A DNA stretch of 64,000 bases. Source: Knoellia sinensis KCTC 19936. GTDB taxonomy: Bacteria > Actinomycetota > Actinomycetes > Actinomycetales > Dermatophilaceae. Location: assembly GCF_000768705.1 (NCBI RefSeq), contig NZ_AVPJ01000002.1:186001-250000 (forward strand), given 5' to 3'. A program made the translations under genes and the position numbers. Below are positions 9,618-17,654 of the stretch, piece after piece. Within the stretch, counting starts at the first letter, position 1. Every line of letters begins with the position of its first letter. The notes below the pieces were generated by a model. That model was given only the letters and a program-made list of their open reading frames with translations. It made no database searches and was not told where the DNA came from.

Positions 9618-10022
9618 TCACAGGCCCAGTTCGCGCGCTCCGGTCGCCGACGAATCCCGGAGGAAGTCGGCGCACCGACGCTCCTCGCCGGTCTCGCCGA
9701 TCGCGCCCGCGGCCCGGGACAGGGCGGCGAGGGCTCGGAGGAAACCACGGTTGGGCTCGTGCTCCCACGGCACCGGACCCTGACCGCGCCATCCGTTCTT
9801 GCGCAGGGTGTCGAGCGCCCGGTGGTAGCCGGTGCGGGCGTAGGCGTAGCCCTCGATGGTGCGGCCGTCCTCCAGCGCGTCCTCGGCGAGGGTTGCCCAC
9901 GCGATCGGAGAGGCCGGGTATGCCGTCGCGACCTGGTCCGCGGCCACGCCGGCTTCCAGCTTGCTCGCCGCCGGGTCGTCGGGGAGGCGGGTCTCGGGGA
10001 TGCCGAGAAGGTTGTCACTCAT
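9618..10022 (-). CDS. DUF3151 family protein
   Basis: 134 residues from ATG 10022 (GGAGCA box upstream), starting MSDNLLGIPETRLPDDPAAS. The core ASPIAWATLAEDALEDGRTIEGYAYARTGYHRALD and the RRNGWRGQGP-like segment (KNGWRGQGPVPW) match the actinobacterial DUF3151 family. These genes commonly sit immediately downstream of the class II aldolase gene, as here (17 bp gap). The function is unknown; it looks soluble and helical. Confidence 0.88.
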   Translation of the reverse strand: MSDNLLGIPETRLPDDPAASKLEAGVAADQVATAYPASPIAWATLAEDALEDGRTIEGYAYARTGYHRALDTLRKNGWRGQGPVPWEHEPNRGFLRALAALSRAAGAIGETGEERRCADFLRDSSATGARELGL

Positions 10023-10039
10023 GGTCTGCTCCTGCTGAC

Positions 10040-11068
10040 TCAGGCGTGGGTGCCGGCGGAACGGAGGTTCTCGCAGGCCTCGACGACGCGCCGAGCCATG
10101 GCGGCCTCGGCTTCCTTGCCCCAGGCGCGGGGGTCGTACTGCTTCTTGTTGCCGACCTCGCCGTCGACCTTGAGGACGCCGTCGAAGTTGCGCATCATCC
10201 ACTCGGCGACGGGGCGGGTGAAGGCGTACTGGGTGTCGGTGTCGACGTTCATCTTGATGACGCCGTAGTCGACGGCAGCCGCGATCTCCTCGGCGGTCGA
10301 GCCGGAGCCACCGTGGAAGACGAGGTCGAAGGGGCGGGCGTCGGCGGCGAGGCCGAGCTCGCCAGCTGCAGCCTCCTGCGCCGACTTGAGAATCTCGGGG
10401 CGGAGCTTGACGTTGCCCGGCTTGTAGACGCCGTGGACGTTGCCGAAGGTCAGGGCGGTCAGGTAGCGGCCCTCCTCGCCAGAGCCGAGAGCCTTCACCG
10501 TCGCGATGGCGTCCTCGGGCGTCGTGTAGAGCTGGTCGTTGATCTCGTTGGCGACGCCATCCTCCTCGCCACCGACGACGCCGACCTCGATCTCGAGGAT
10601 GACGTTGGCGGCCTTGCACAGCGCCAGGAGTTCGTCCGCGATCTGCAGGTTCTCCTCAAGTGGCACGGCCGAGCCGTCCCACATGTGGCTCTGGAAGATC
10701 GGCAGCCCTCCGGCCTTGACCCGCTCGGTGCTCGCCGCGAGGAGCGGGCGGACGAAGCCGTCGAGCTTGTCCTTGGGGCAGTGGTCGGTGTGGAGCGCGA
10801 TGTTGACCGGGTAGTTCTTCGCGACCTCCTCGGCGTAGGCCGCGAGGGCCTTGGCCCCGGTGACCATGTCCTTGATCGTCGCGCCGGAGGCGTATTCGCC
10901 ACCACCGGTCGAGACCTGGATGATGCCGTCGCTGCCGGCCTCGGCGAACCCGCGGATCGCCGCCGTCACCGTCTGGCTCGAGGTGATGTTGATGGCCGGG
11001 TAGGCGAACGAGCCGGCCTTGGCTCGGTCGAGCATGTCGGCATAGATCTCGGGGGTGGCGATGGGCAT
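10040..11068 (-). CDS. fbaA: class II fructose-bisphosphate aldolase
   Basis: Zinc-dependent aldolase cleaving fructose 1,6-bisphosphate into DHAP and glyceraldehyde 3-phosphate in glycolysis and gluconeogenesis. 342 residues. Starts MPIATPEIYADMLDRAKAGS. The zinc and active-site regions are recognisable: ALHTDHCPKDK near residue 107-117, EIEVGVVGGEEDGV near 178, and FHGGSGST near 249. An AAGGAGACC box precedes the ATG. Followed by DUF3151 in the same orientation, a conserved actinobacterial pairing. Confidence 0.97.
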   Translation of the reverse strand: MPIATPEIYADMLDRAKAGSFAYPAINITSSQTVTAAIRGFAEAGSDGIIQVSTGGGEYASGATIKDMVTGAKALAAYAEEVAKNYPVNIALHTDHCPKDKLDGFVRPLLAASTERVKAGGLPIFQSHMWDGSAVPLEENLQIADELLALCKAANVILEIEVGVVGGEEDGVANEINDQLYTTPEDAIATVKALGSGEEGRYLTALTFGNVHGVYKPGNVKLRPEILKSAQEAAAGELGLAADARPFDLVFHGGSGSTAEEIAAAVDYGVIKMNVDTDTQYAFTRPVAEWMMRNFDGVLKVDGEVGNKKQYDPRAWGKEAEAAMARRVVEACENLRSAGTHA

Positions 11069-11197
11069 GGGGTCTCCTTGTCAGCGGCGAGCCGGATTGG
11101 GGCCGATCTTTCCACGCGGGGTTGGGGCAGCGACAGGGAGCGCCCACCGACCGGTCGGCGACTCTGGCCCTCGGGCAGCTGGCCCCACCTGAGCACC

Positions 11198-11278
11198 CCC
11201 CGACTTTGTGCCCCATTGGGACACTTCGGCCGGGCCCTCGGCCCGATCGAGGTGTCCCAATGGGGCACAAAGTCGGGG
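11198..11278. repeat. 27-bp-stem hairpin, REP-like family copy 1
   Basis: The left arm (11198-11224) begins CCCCGACTTTGTGCCCCATT and the right arm (11252-11278) is its exact reverse complement over 27 bp; the 27-nt interior can form a second GC-rich stem. It ends 7 bp beyond the stop of the minus-strand hydrolase gene, a terminator position. A near-identical copy lies at 58091-58170, with an A-T pair replaced by G-C in both arms, so base pairing is conserved. Confidence 0.85.
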
Positions 11279-11284
11279 CAAGAG

Positions 11285-12115
11285 TCAGGAAGCGGCCGTG
11301 ATCGACGGCGCTGCCGCGGGGCGTCGACCCGCGTCGGCTCGCCGCATCGTGCTGAGCGCGTGCTCGACGACCCGCTCGGGCACGTCGAGCTGCGGGCAGT
11401 GTGCCGCACCCTTGAGGGTCGCGTGGAGAGCTTGGGGCAGTCGGCGGCGCGCGACCTTCGCCTGTGTCGGCAGGAGGATCGCGTCGCGGTCGCCCCAGAG
11501 CACTGCGGTGGGCATCTGCGGTGTGCCTCTGTACTGGTAGAAGGGCAGCCGGATGTAGTTGGCCAGGAACCCCGGCGCGCGACGGATGTTGAGCGCGTCG
11601 TGGACGAAGTCGTCCTGCGTGAGCAGCTCCGTGTGGGCATACAGCGGCCACATGATGAGTCGCCGACCCACTGGATGACTGCCGAAGAGTCGGATGACGA
11701 ACGTCGGGGAGTAGGACAGGGCCTTGAGAGTGGTGAGCACCCCTGCGGCCCAACCCAATCCGGCCGGAGACCAGAATCCCGCGGGGGCCAGCGCGGTCAC
11801 TGAGCGCACCGACCCGCGTGCCCCGAGTTCGAGTGCGATGGCACCGCCGAGAGAGTTGCCGATGACGTGCGGCTGATCCAGACCGAGCTCGTCGAAGAAC
11901 TCCTCGATCTGTGCGCACTGGTCTGCGAGCGACCAGCCGTGCCCGCTGCCGGGCTTCGGCGACGCGCCGTGTCCCGGTAGATCGATCGCGATGACGTCGT
12001 AGTCGTCCTTGAGCAGCTCGGGCACCGTCTCCCACACACGGCCCGAGTGGCCGATGCCATGGATGAGGACGACGGGCTCGCCAGTACCGGTGCGGCTGTA
12101 GTGAATCGTCGACAT
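11285..12115 (-). CDS. alpha/beta-fold hydrolase
   Basis: 276 residues from ATG 12115, starting 5 nt after the esterase stop, so the two are co-transcribed. The fold is clear: VVLIHGIGHSG (oxyanion loop), nucleophile elbow GNSLGG at about 98-103, acid LWGDRD at about 213, and histidine in GAAHCPQLDVPE near 246. The substrate is unknown; related enzymes hydrolyse esters, lactones or C-C bonds. Context with a hormone-sensitive-lipase-type esterase under an alkB-like promoter points to lipid or alkane-derived ester metabolism, as inference. Confidence 0.85.
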   Translation of the reverse strand: MSTIHYSRTGTGEPVVLIHGIGHSGRVWETVPELLKDDYDVIAIDLPGHGASPKPGSGHGWSLADQCAQIEEFFDELGLDQPHVIGNSLGGAIALELGARGSVRSVTALAPAGFWSPAGLGWAAGVLTTLKALSYSPTFVIRLFGSHPVGRRLIMWPLYAHTELLTQDDFVHDALNIRRAPGFLANYIRLPFYQYRGTPQMPTAVLWGDRDAILLPTQAKVARRRLPQALHATLKGAAHCPQLDVPERVVEHALSTMRRADAGRRPAAAPSITAAS

Positions 12116-12120
12116 GGCGG

Positions 12121-13104
12121 TCACGCCGCCTGTGCGGCCGTGGCCGTCGCCGCGCTGACGCGCTCGGTGATGAAGTCTGTCGCCGTCGTGAGGGCCCGCT
12201 TGCTGTCGGGGGTGATGTGCGAGAGCACCGGGAAGGCGTGCACCGTTCCGGGCCAGATGGTCAGCCGGGTCGGCACGCCGGCGGCGGCAAGACGCTCGGC
12301 CATCAACTCCGCGTCGACGAGGAGGATCTCGTCGGCCGAGGCAGTCATGAGGACCGGCGGCAGGAGCGACAGGTCCTTGGCTTCCACCGGCGCGATGGTG
12401 AGGTCGGCCTCGGGCAGCTTGTGCAGCACCGCGGCGATGCCCGCCAGTCGGTTGACCGGGATGAAGACGTCCTTGCGGGCATTGGCGTGGGCGCGCTTGG
12501 ACTTCGTGCAGAAGTCGGTCCACGGTGAGAAGCCCACGAGTCCCGCTGGCCGCTCGCCGAGGGCGGAGGCAGCCAGCCCGGTGGTGAAGGTGAGCATCCC
12601 GCCCGCCGAGTCGCCGGCGATGACGATCCGGTCGGGTGCGACACCGACGACGTCGACGAGGTGGCGCCACGCCTCGACCGCGTCGGCCTTGGCCTCGGCG
12701 TAGCCGCCGATCGGGTGCTGGCGATAGTCGACGGTGAGGACGGGCAGCCCTGTCGCGAGGGCGATGCGTTCGACGACTCGACGGTGGCTGCGGAGTCCGC
12801 AGAAGGCGAACGCGCCGCCGTGGAAGTAGAGAACTGCGCCGCGCTCCTTCGCGTCCTCCACGCTGAGCTCGGCGGGACGCACCAGTTCTGCCCGCCACGT
12901 CGGCGCATCGACCTTGTCGTGCACCGTGCCGCGCAGCCGCGGAACGGGGGCGAAGACGGCGTCGATGCCCCGCATCACCGGTGCCAGGGGGCCATGGAGC
13001 GGCCACGACGTGAGGGTCGGCCGCACGAAGATGCGGCACAGCCAGCGCACGATGAGGGCGGGCAGGCCCTTGCCTGCGGGGATGACGTCGGTCTGCAGCG
13101 ACAA
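12121..13104 (-). CDS. alpha/beta hydrolase, hormone-sensitive lipase type esterase
   Basis: 327 residues. The HSL family oxyanion motif is present as YFHGGAF near residue 93, the nucleophile motif is GDSAGG near residue 165, the acid lies in SADEILLVDAE, and the His in PGTVHAFPVL. The start used is TTG at 13104 with GGAG 8 nt upstream; no ATG or GTG is available in frame just upstream, so it may begin slightly later. It leads a two-gene operon with the hydrolase at 11285. Its upstream region carries the motif found before alkB. Confidence 0.85.
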   Translation of the reverse strand: MSLQTDVIPAGKGLPALIVRWLCRIFVRPTLTSWPLHGPLAPVMRGIDAVFAPVPRLRGTVHDKVDAPTWRAELVRPAELSVEDAKERGAVLYFHGGAFAFCGLRSHRRVVERIALATGLPVLTVDYRQHPIGGYAEAKADAVEAWRHLVDVVGVAPDRIVIAGDSAGGMLTFTTGLAASALGERPAGLVGFSPWTDFCTKSKRAHANARKDVFIPVNRLAGIAAVLHKLPEADLTIAPVEAKDLSLLPPVLMTASADEILLVDAELMAERLAAAGVPTRLTIWPGTVHAFPVLSHITPDSKRALTTATDFITERVSAATATAAQAA

Positions 13105-13187
13105 CGCGGACTCCAGCGTGGAGACGGGGGCGGACTCCGTCGTCCACCGTGAATGCCGCGAGCCTACTGAGCGGTAGCCAAGCCTTC

Positions 13188-13205
13188 ACATACTCGAAGA
13201 CGACA
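13188..13205 (-). promoter_or_regulatory. 18-nt motif upstream of esterase operon, shared with alkB
   Basis: On the minus strand this is TGTCGTCTTCGAGTATGT, identical to 3504-3521. Downstream both have CTACC, a short spacer and AGTAG, so about 45 bp are alike. It ends 83 bp before the esterase start. It also abuts a GTATGCCGTCCGC copy at 13208. Candidate activator site or promoter for a shared regulon. Confidence 0.6.
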
Positions 13206-13207
13206 AG

Positions 13208-13334
13208 GTATGCCGTCCGCCCGCGTCCGCGGGATCGGTCGCTCTGGCGACCACATCTCCGGACGCAAGCGCGCGGCATACCGGCGGCGTCCGCAACTGT
13301 GGTCGCTCCGGCGACCACATCCCCGGACGCAAGC
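13208..13334. repeat. composite repeat: inverted octamers plus 64-bp-period duplicated hairpin
   Basis: A GTATGCCGTCCGC copy at 13208 and an inverted CGGCATAC at 13274-13281 flank the hairpin GGTCGCTCTGGCGACC (13237-13252). A 34-nt block (13237-13270) recurs 64 bp later (13301-13334) with two substitutions; its hairpin is GTGGTCGCTCCGGCGACCAC (13299-13318). The region lies between the esterase promoter and the end of the signal peptidase gene. No coding potential. Confidence 0.75.
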
Positions 13335-13346
13335 AGGCAGGTCCGT

Positions 13347-14018
13347 TCAGCCGACCGGGCGGAGGGTGACGTCGTGTGGAACGCGGCCGAATTCACCCAG
13401 CGGCAGGATGCGGAAGTTCAGCGAGGCGCCCACGCGGTCGGCGGCGACGAAGCCGAAGACGCGCGAGTCGTCGGATGCCCCCCAGTTGTCGCCGACGATC
13501 CAGTACCGGCCGGAGGGCACCGTGACTCGGGTGGGCTCGGGGGTGCCCTTCCCGTCGGGCGTGCAGCAGGTGTCCTTGTTGCCGGCCAGGCGCGCTGTCC
13601 AGGAAGGGTTGTCGACGATCTGGTCCGCATCGCCTCCGGACGGCCGGACGACCACCACGGGCCGGTCGTTCTCGACCCGGATCTCGACGGTGTCGCCCGG
13701 CATGCCGATGACACGCTTGACCACGACGCCCACATCCTCCACCCGGGCTCCGACGAGGTCGAAGCGCTGCACTTCCGAGCCGCCGCCGAGGACGTCTGTG
13801 ACCAGGCGATCGCCGGGCGCGAGGGTGGGCTCCATGCTGCGGCCGGACACCTGCACCGAGAACGTCAGCGCGGCAATGACCGCGACGACCGCCAGCACGA
13901 CGATCGCGGCGAGGAGCCCTGCGGCGATGGTGAGTCCACGACGGCGGGGCTCGTCGAACTCGTCGTCGAACGGCCAGTCGGAGGCACCGTGGGACTGGTC
14001 CGGGGCTTCGATGGTCAC
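13347..14018 (-). CDS. lepB: signal peptidase I
   Basis: Membrane serine protease removing Sec and Tat signal peptides. With a GTG start at 14018 (GAGG upstream) the protein has 223 residues; another GTG at 14054 would add 12. One transmembrane segment at about 31-52, then the catalytic SGRSMEPTL with Ser61 and the Lys box KRVIGMPGD with Lys101, followed by the GDNWGASDDSRVFG box. It is divergent from a cluster of exported DUF6230 proteins that begins at 14371, so it could serve them, but a housekeeping role is equally possible. Confidence 0.92.
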   Translation of the reverse strand: MTIEAPDQSHGASDWPFDDEFDEPRRRGLTIAAGLLAAIVVLAVVAVIAALTFSVQVSGRSMEPTLAPGDRLVTDVLGGGSEVQRFDLVGARVEDVGVVVKRVIGMPGDTVEIRVENDRPVVVVRPSGGDADQIVDNPSWTARLAGNKDTCCTPDGKGTPEPTRVTVPSGRYWIVGDNWGASDDSRVFGFVAADRVGASLNFRILPLGEFGRVPHDVTLRPVG

Positions 14019-14139
14019 GGCGTGGGGTCCTCTGCTCGATCCCGGAACCCCCACAGGAGTGGGCCGGGCGCGCGCAGTTTAGGGCAACGATCGCGCGAGC
14101 GCTAGGTTCCAACCCGCCCTCATTTTTGGACCCAAGACC

Positions 14140-14350
14140 TACCGCAGTTACTGGCCGGTATGTCAATCTTTCGACGCGCGGAGCATCACCGGTCCCGACC
14201 GGGGTTGCCGAGCCGGGCGGCAAAGATGCCTCACCTCCTTGCGAGGGACGTCGTCGACGCCTCCCTCCGCGCGGAGGTGAGGGCTCCTGCCCTTTCCTTC
14301 AGGCCGTCTCCGCCTCGGAGGCGGCTTCCACGGTGACCGAGTGGTCACCC
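14140..14350 (+). promoter_or_regulatory. structured leader of the DUF6230/DUF6114 cluster
   Basis: The 352-bp gap 14019-14370 holds no gene. It contains a palindrome-like element around CAGTTACTG (14140-14160; arms TACCG and CGGTA). Next come a stem of CCTCACCTCC (14229-14238) with GGAGGTGAGG (14273-14282), a tight hairpin at about 14311-14323 (CGCCTC/GAGGCG), and GGTGACC-GAGT-GGTCACC (14332-14349), a perfect 7-bp inverted repeat 21 bp before the start codon. It could be an operator plus a structured 5' UTR. No known riboswitch class was recognised. Confidence 0.4.
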
Positions 14351-14370
14351 CTGTGCCCAATGGAGGGTTC

Positions 14371-15000
14371 ATGAAGGAATTCGGAATGGGTCGCACCCGC
14401 GCCGGCAAGTTCGCTGCCGTCTCGGTTCCGGCTCTCGCAGTCAGCCTCGGCTTCGGCGTTGCCATCGCCCAGGGCCTCGTCAGCGCGACGCTCTCGTCGG
14501 CCAACGGCTTCGAGCTGGCAGGCTCGAAGACGACGGCGACGAGCATGAAGCTCGGCCTCGGTACCGCGCAGGTCGCCGGTGCAGCCGGCGCCACTGACAA
14601 GCAGGCGGCCGTCGCCGACATGGCCGGGACCAAGCTCACCGGCATGTGCATGGCTGCCAACGACACGATCCCTGTGTTCGGCAACATCGGCGTCAAGATC
14701 GCCACTGCCCCCGCCGACATCACCGACGTCGGCGCCGTCACGCTCAACGCGGCATCGATCACGGCCGGCACCACTGACCTGCCGAAGACGACGGTTGGTC
14801 AGGCCGCGTCGGAGGCTGGCGTGTCCAGCAGCTCCGCCAACCCGAACGGGTTCGCGCTCACCTCCGTGAGCCAGTCGGGCACCGACCTTGTCGACCTCAC
14901 GGGCATGAACGCGACGGCCTACGCCCTCACCCTCGAGAGCGGCCTGACCCTGAGCAGCCTCAACGTCACGCCGACCACGTCGACGGCGACCTGCGGCTGA
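14371..15000 (+). CDS. DUF6230 family exported protein, first of three
   Basis: 209 residues from ATG 14371, preceded by GGAGGG. One N-terminal hydrophobic segment (FAAVSVPALAVSLGFGVAIAQGLV) acts as signal anchor or signal peptide. The extracytoplasmic part is Thr/Ala/Ser-rich. Features shared with the paralogues at 15653 and 17651 are KLTGMC near the middle and a cysteine at the C-terminus (TATCG), which could form a disulfide, and a YALTLESGLTLSSLNV segment before the last Cys. The family is widespread in actinobacteria, often next to DUF6114; function unknown. Confidence 0.75.
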   Translation: MKEFGMGRTRAGKFAAVSVPALAVSLGFGVAIAQGLVSATLSSANGFELAGSKTTATSMKLGLGTAQVAGAAGATDKQAAVADMAGTKLTGMCMAANDTIPVFGNIGVKIATAPADITDVGAVTLNAASITAGTTDLPKTTVGQAASEAGVSSSSANPNGFALTSVSQSGTDLVDLTGMNATAYALTLESGLTLSSLNVTPTTSTATCG

Positions 15001-15141
15001 TCCAGCTTCATCGTCGTCCGACCGCCGCCAACCCGGCAGGTGGCGGTCGGACGACGCAGCTCCTCTCGGGCGTCACCCGGCAATACCCGCTCATCACCCA
15101 AGCACCGCCTCCACACGCACCACCCAGAAAGACCACCTGTC

Positions 15142-15653
15142 ATGGCTGAGCTCGCCCCCACGCACCCACTCCCGCCCCGATCGCACCCCCCGCTACGCGG
15201 AAGCGCAGCCCTTGGGCGCGGTTCACGACGTGGCGTCGCCGTCGCCCCTTCTGGGGTGCCCTCATCCTCATCCTCGGCGGGTGGCTGGTCATGCGCCCCG
15301 TCGTGGGCGCGACGAGCATGCTGCTCAGCCTGGGCGTCGGTGGGGTCTCGGCCTACGTCCTCGGGCTCGGCATGATCGCCGCCGCCCTGACCGCCCTCTT
15401 CCTCCCGGCCCAGCGCCACTTCCCGGCGATCATGGCGGTCCTGATGTCCCTCGCGTCCCTCCCACTCGCCAACCTCGGCGGCTGGGTCGTCGGCATGCTC
15501 TGCGGCGTCGTCGGCGCCTCGATGATCTTTGCCTGGACGCCCTACTCGGAGGCGGAGGTCGAGAAGCACAACGCCAGGGAAGCGCGCCGCACCTCGCGCC
15601 AGCGCGCTGCTCGCTCGGCCAAGGGAAGTGTCGCCAAGGGGAGTGCGGCCTGA
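15142..15653 (+). CDS. DUF6114 family membrane protein, apparently frameshifted at a C tract
   Basis: The C-terminal 120 residues are clear from 15291, and the same frame upstream (15196-15290) encodes SPWARFTTWRRRRPFWGALI, which matches the start of DUF6114 proteins. That frame has a stop at 15144 and no usable start codon. The ATG at 15142 is in another frame. Adding one C to the C6 run at 15186-15191 joins them into one 170-residue protein, so an indel there is the simplest explanation. About three or four hydrophobic segments. Its stop overlaps the next ATG (TGATG). Function unknown; usual partner of DUF6230. Confidence 0.65.
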
Positions 15654-16471
15654 TGCGATTCCGTCGCCGCTCGCACGGCAGCCATCGCTCTCGAACCCGC
15701 ATGCCCGTCGCCTCACGTGTCCGTGCGGCCAGTGGCGCCTGGGCCGATCAGTTGCGTGCCGACGCAGCCGCGCGCACCGAGACGATGGTTGACTCGGCGC
15801 TCAGCACTCGACGAGGTACTCGAAGGCGAGTCGTGGCACCCGCCGTCGCCGGGTTCGCCGCACTGGGGGCCATGTTCACCCTGGTGACCCAGAACGCACT
15901 GGCGGTGAACTTCACGTCGGTCGACACGGCATACAAGGTCTATACGAACAAGATCTCCGGAACGCACGGCGCCGGCTTCATCGACGAGCAGCAGACCAAG
16001 AACAACGGCAAGGTTGCCGTCTCCGAGATGGGCTTCGCCGAGGCAAAGCTCGCCGGCCTGTGCGCCATCGCTCACCAGAATCTCCCAACGGTCGGAGACG
16101 TGTCCTTCGTCCTGCGTGCCGGAGAAACTGTTGACGGCACCCTCGAGGCCGGAGCGGAACAGGTCAGTGCGACCAAGCTGTTCTTCGCGTCTCCCGGACT
16201 GTCCGGGTACGGCGACGAGATTGCCTCCCTCAATCTCGGGCAGTCGGCCGACTCCGTGACCATGAACGGCGACACCTTCCCGGCGCCGATGGCAGGGGCG
16301 CCCGGCGCATTCGGTCTGCAGGCCAAGGTCCTCACCATCAGCAACCTCAAGTCCCAGGCCTATGGCATCGACCTGCAGGGATCGATCAAGCTCCCCAACC
16401 TCCGGATCCAGATCGTGCCGGGCAAGAAGGACCACGCCGACTGCGCCACGCTGGCGAACCCCGCGTCATGA
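15653..16471 (+). CDS. DUF6230 family exported protein, second of three
   Basis: 272 residues from ATG 15653, overlapping the DUF6114 stop. It has an unusually long basic N-terminus (MRFRRRSHGSHRSRTRMPVASR) of about 60 residues before the hydrophobic segment VVAPAVAGFAALGAMFTLVTQ. The extracytoplasmic part shares the paralogues' KLAGLC and the final segment YGIDLQGSIKLPNLRI followed by a Cys (DHADCATL). The next gene starts within its stop codon (ATGA at 16468), so translation is coupled. Function unknown. Confidence 0.78.
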   Translation: MRFRRRSHGSHRSRTRMPVASRVRAASGAWADQLRADAAARTETMVDSALSTRRGTRRRVVAPAVAGFAALGAMFTLVTQNALAVNFTSVDTAYKVYTNKISGTHGAGFIDEQQTKNNGKVAVSEMGFAEAKLAGLCAIAHQNLPTVGDVSFVLRAGETVDGTLEAGAEQVSATKLFFASPGLSGYGDEIASLNLGQSADSVTMNGDTFPAPMAGAPGAFGLQAKVLTISNLKSQAYGIDLQGSIKLPNLRIQIVPGKKDHADCATLANPAS

Positions 16472-16926
16472 GCGCCGCAACCGCCTCTCCTGCAAGGGGA
16501 TCCGTTCGTGAGTTCGCCGGCTCGTTCCGTCGGCTCTTCCGAGCGTTCCGCCAGACCCGACCGTTCTGGGGCGGTCTGCTGCTGATCCTCGCCGGGGTCT
16601 GGATCATCAGGTTGATGTCGTTCAGCTTCGGGTTCGTCATCACCGGTGGCTGGAACGCCACGGCCGGCTATGTGCTCGGTGGTGCGCTCATCATCTTCGG
16701 CCTCGCCGTCTGGGCATCCCCGCTCTATGCGCCGCTGCTCGGGCTGTTGTCCGTGCTCGTGGCGCTCGCCGCCTTCATCAGTGCCAACCTCGGCGGCTAC
16801 CTCGTCGGCAGTCTGCTCGGCGTCCTCGGCGGCTCCATGGTGTGGGCCTGGGGCGAGAAGCGGCCCAAGGGTCCGAAGCGTTCCAGGGTTTCCCGTCGTC
16901 GACAGGTCGACGGATCGGCCTCGTGA
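16468..16926 (+). CDS. DUF6114 family membrane protein
   Basis: 152 residues, intact, so it serves as template for the broken paralogue at 15142. RRLFRAFRQTRPFWGGLLLILAGVWI starts the conserved domain, followed by four hydrophobic segments and ANLGGYLVGSLLGVLGGSMVWAWG, then a basic tail (KRPKGPKRSRVSRRR). Predicted polytopic inner-membrane protein with both ends cytoplasmic. It overlaps both neighbours by 4 bp. Pairing of DUF6114 with DUF6230 suggests a membrane complex or dedicated export of the DUF6230 product; that is inference. Confidence 0.8.
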   Translation: MSAATASPARGSVREFAGSFRRLFRAFRQTRPFWGGLLLILAGVWIIRLMSFSFGFVITGGWNATAGYVLGGALIIFGLAVWASPLYAPLLGLLSVLVALAAFISANLGGYLVGSLLGVLGGSMVWAWGEKRPKGPKRSRVSRRRQVDGSAS

Positions 16927-17654
16927 AGGCTCGCGTCGTCTGTGGTCGGAGAGTGCAACGGTTTGCCGTTGTCCTCGCCCTGTTCGCAGTGCTCTCGGGG
17001 TTGCTCGTGTTCCCGATCCGGGGTGAGTCGTCGGCACGGGCACTGACGGACACCCACCAATGCGGGGCGAACGACGCCAACCGGGCGACTCTGAGGACTC
17101 ACCACGGGGGCATCCAGATGCGCCCCTGCCTGACTGGCACCAACGTCAACATGAACATCCCCCTTGGCCCCTGGGGCTACGGCTCGTACCCGTTCTGTGC
17201 GCTGGGGTGCTACGAGCGGCGCTTCCAGGTCGACGAGATCCGCCGCATCGGGCAGGAAGCAGTCAGGATGGCGGACGGGTCCACCCAGAACCTGTGGCAC
17301 TTCTCGTTCGCCCGTTTCCAGGTCAACAAGGCGATGACGTTCAGGACGACCAACGGCACGGGCCACACCGCCTCCTTCATCCCGGACGCCTTCTCCCAGC
17401 TCGGTGGCAAGAACGACCAAGGCGTCGTCATGTACACCGACCTGTGGATCACCGACGGCTCCTTCGGGATCAGTGGTTTCTGCGGCACCCCTGTTGCAGC
17501 CGACAGCTTCCTGGTGGCCCTGGTTCAGGGCTCCGACATCGCCGGGTGCCAGATGAACCTCAACATCAAGTACCTGGTGACCTACAACGCCACTCCGGGG
17601 GCCACTGGTCAGTACCCCCTGCGCATGCCGAAGACGACGGTGACCGTCCAGTGA
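16923..17654 (+). CDS. secreted Cys-containing protein of unknown function
   Basis: 243 residues from GTG 16923, overlapping the upstream stop. A signal peptide is evident (FAVVLALFAVLSGLLVFPIRG, then SSARA). The mature part has several cysteines (QCGAND, RPCLTG, FCALGCYERR, GFCGTP, GCQMN), consistent with disulfides, and is rich in aromatic and Gly residues. No family recognised. It sits between DUF6114 and the third DUF6230 gene with 4-bp overlaps on both sides, so it belongs to the same exported system. Confidence 0.7.
   Translation: MKARVVCGRRVQRFAVVLALFAVLSGLLVFPIRGESSARALTDTHQCGANDANRATLRTHHGGIQMRPCLTGTNVNMNIPLGPWGYGSYPFCALGCYERRFQVDEIRRIGQEAVRMADGSTQNLWHFSFARFQVNKAMTFRTTNGTGHTASFIPDAFSQLGGKNDQGVVMYTDLWITDGSFGISGFCGTPVAADSFLVALVQGSDIAGCQMNLNIKYLVTYNATPGATGQYPLRMPKTTVTVQ

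Noticed and set aside
9476-11803. 775-codon plus-strand frame opposite fbaA and the hydrolase
   Set aside because: It runs opposite three well-supported minus-strand genes and through a 27-bp-stem hairpin; low-complexity Arg/Gly/Asp-rich shadow frame.
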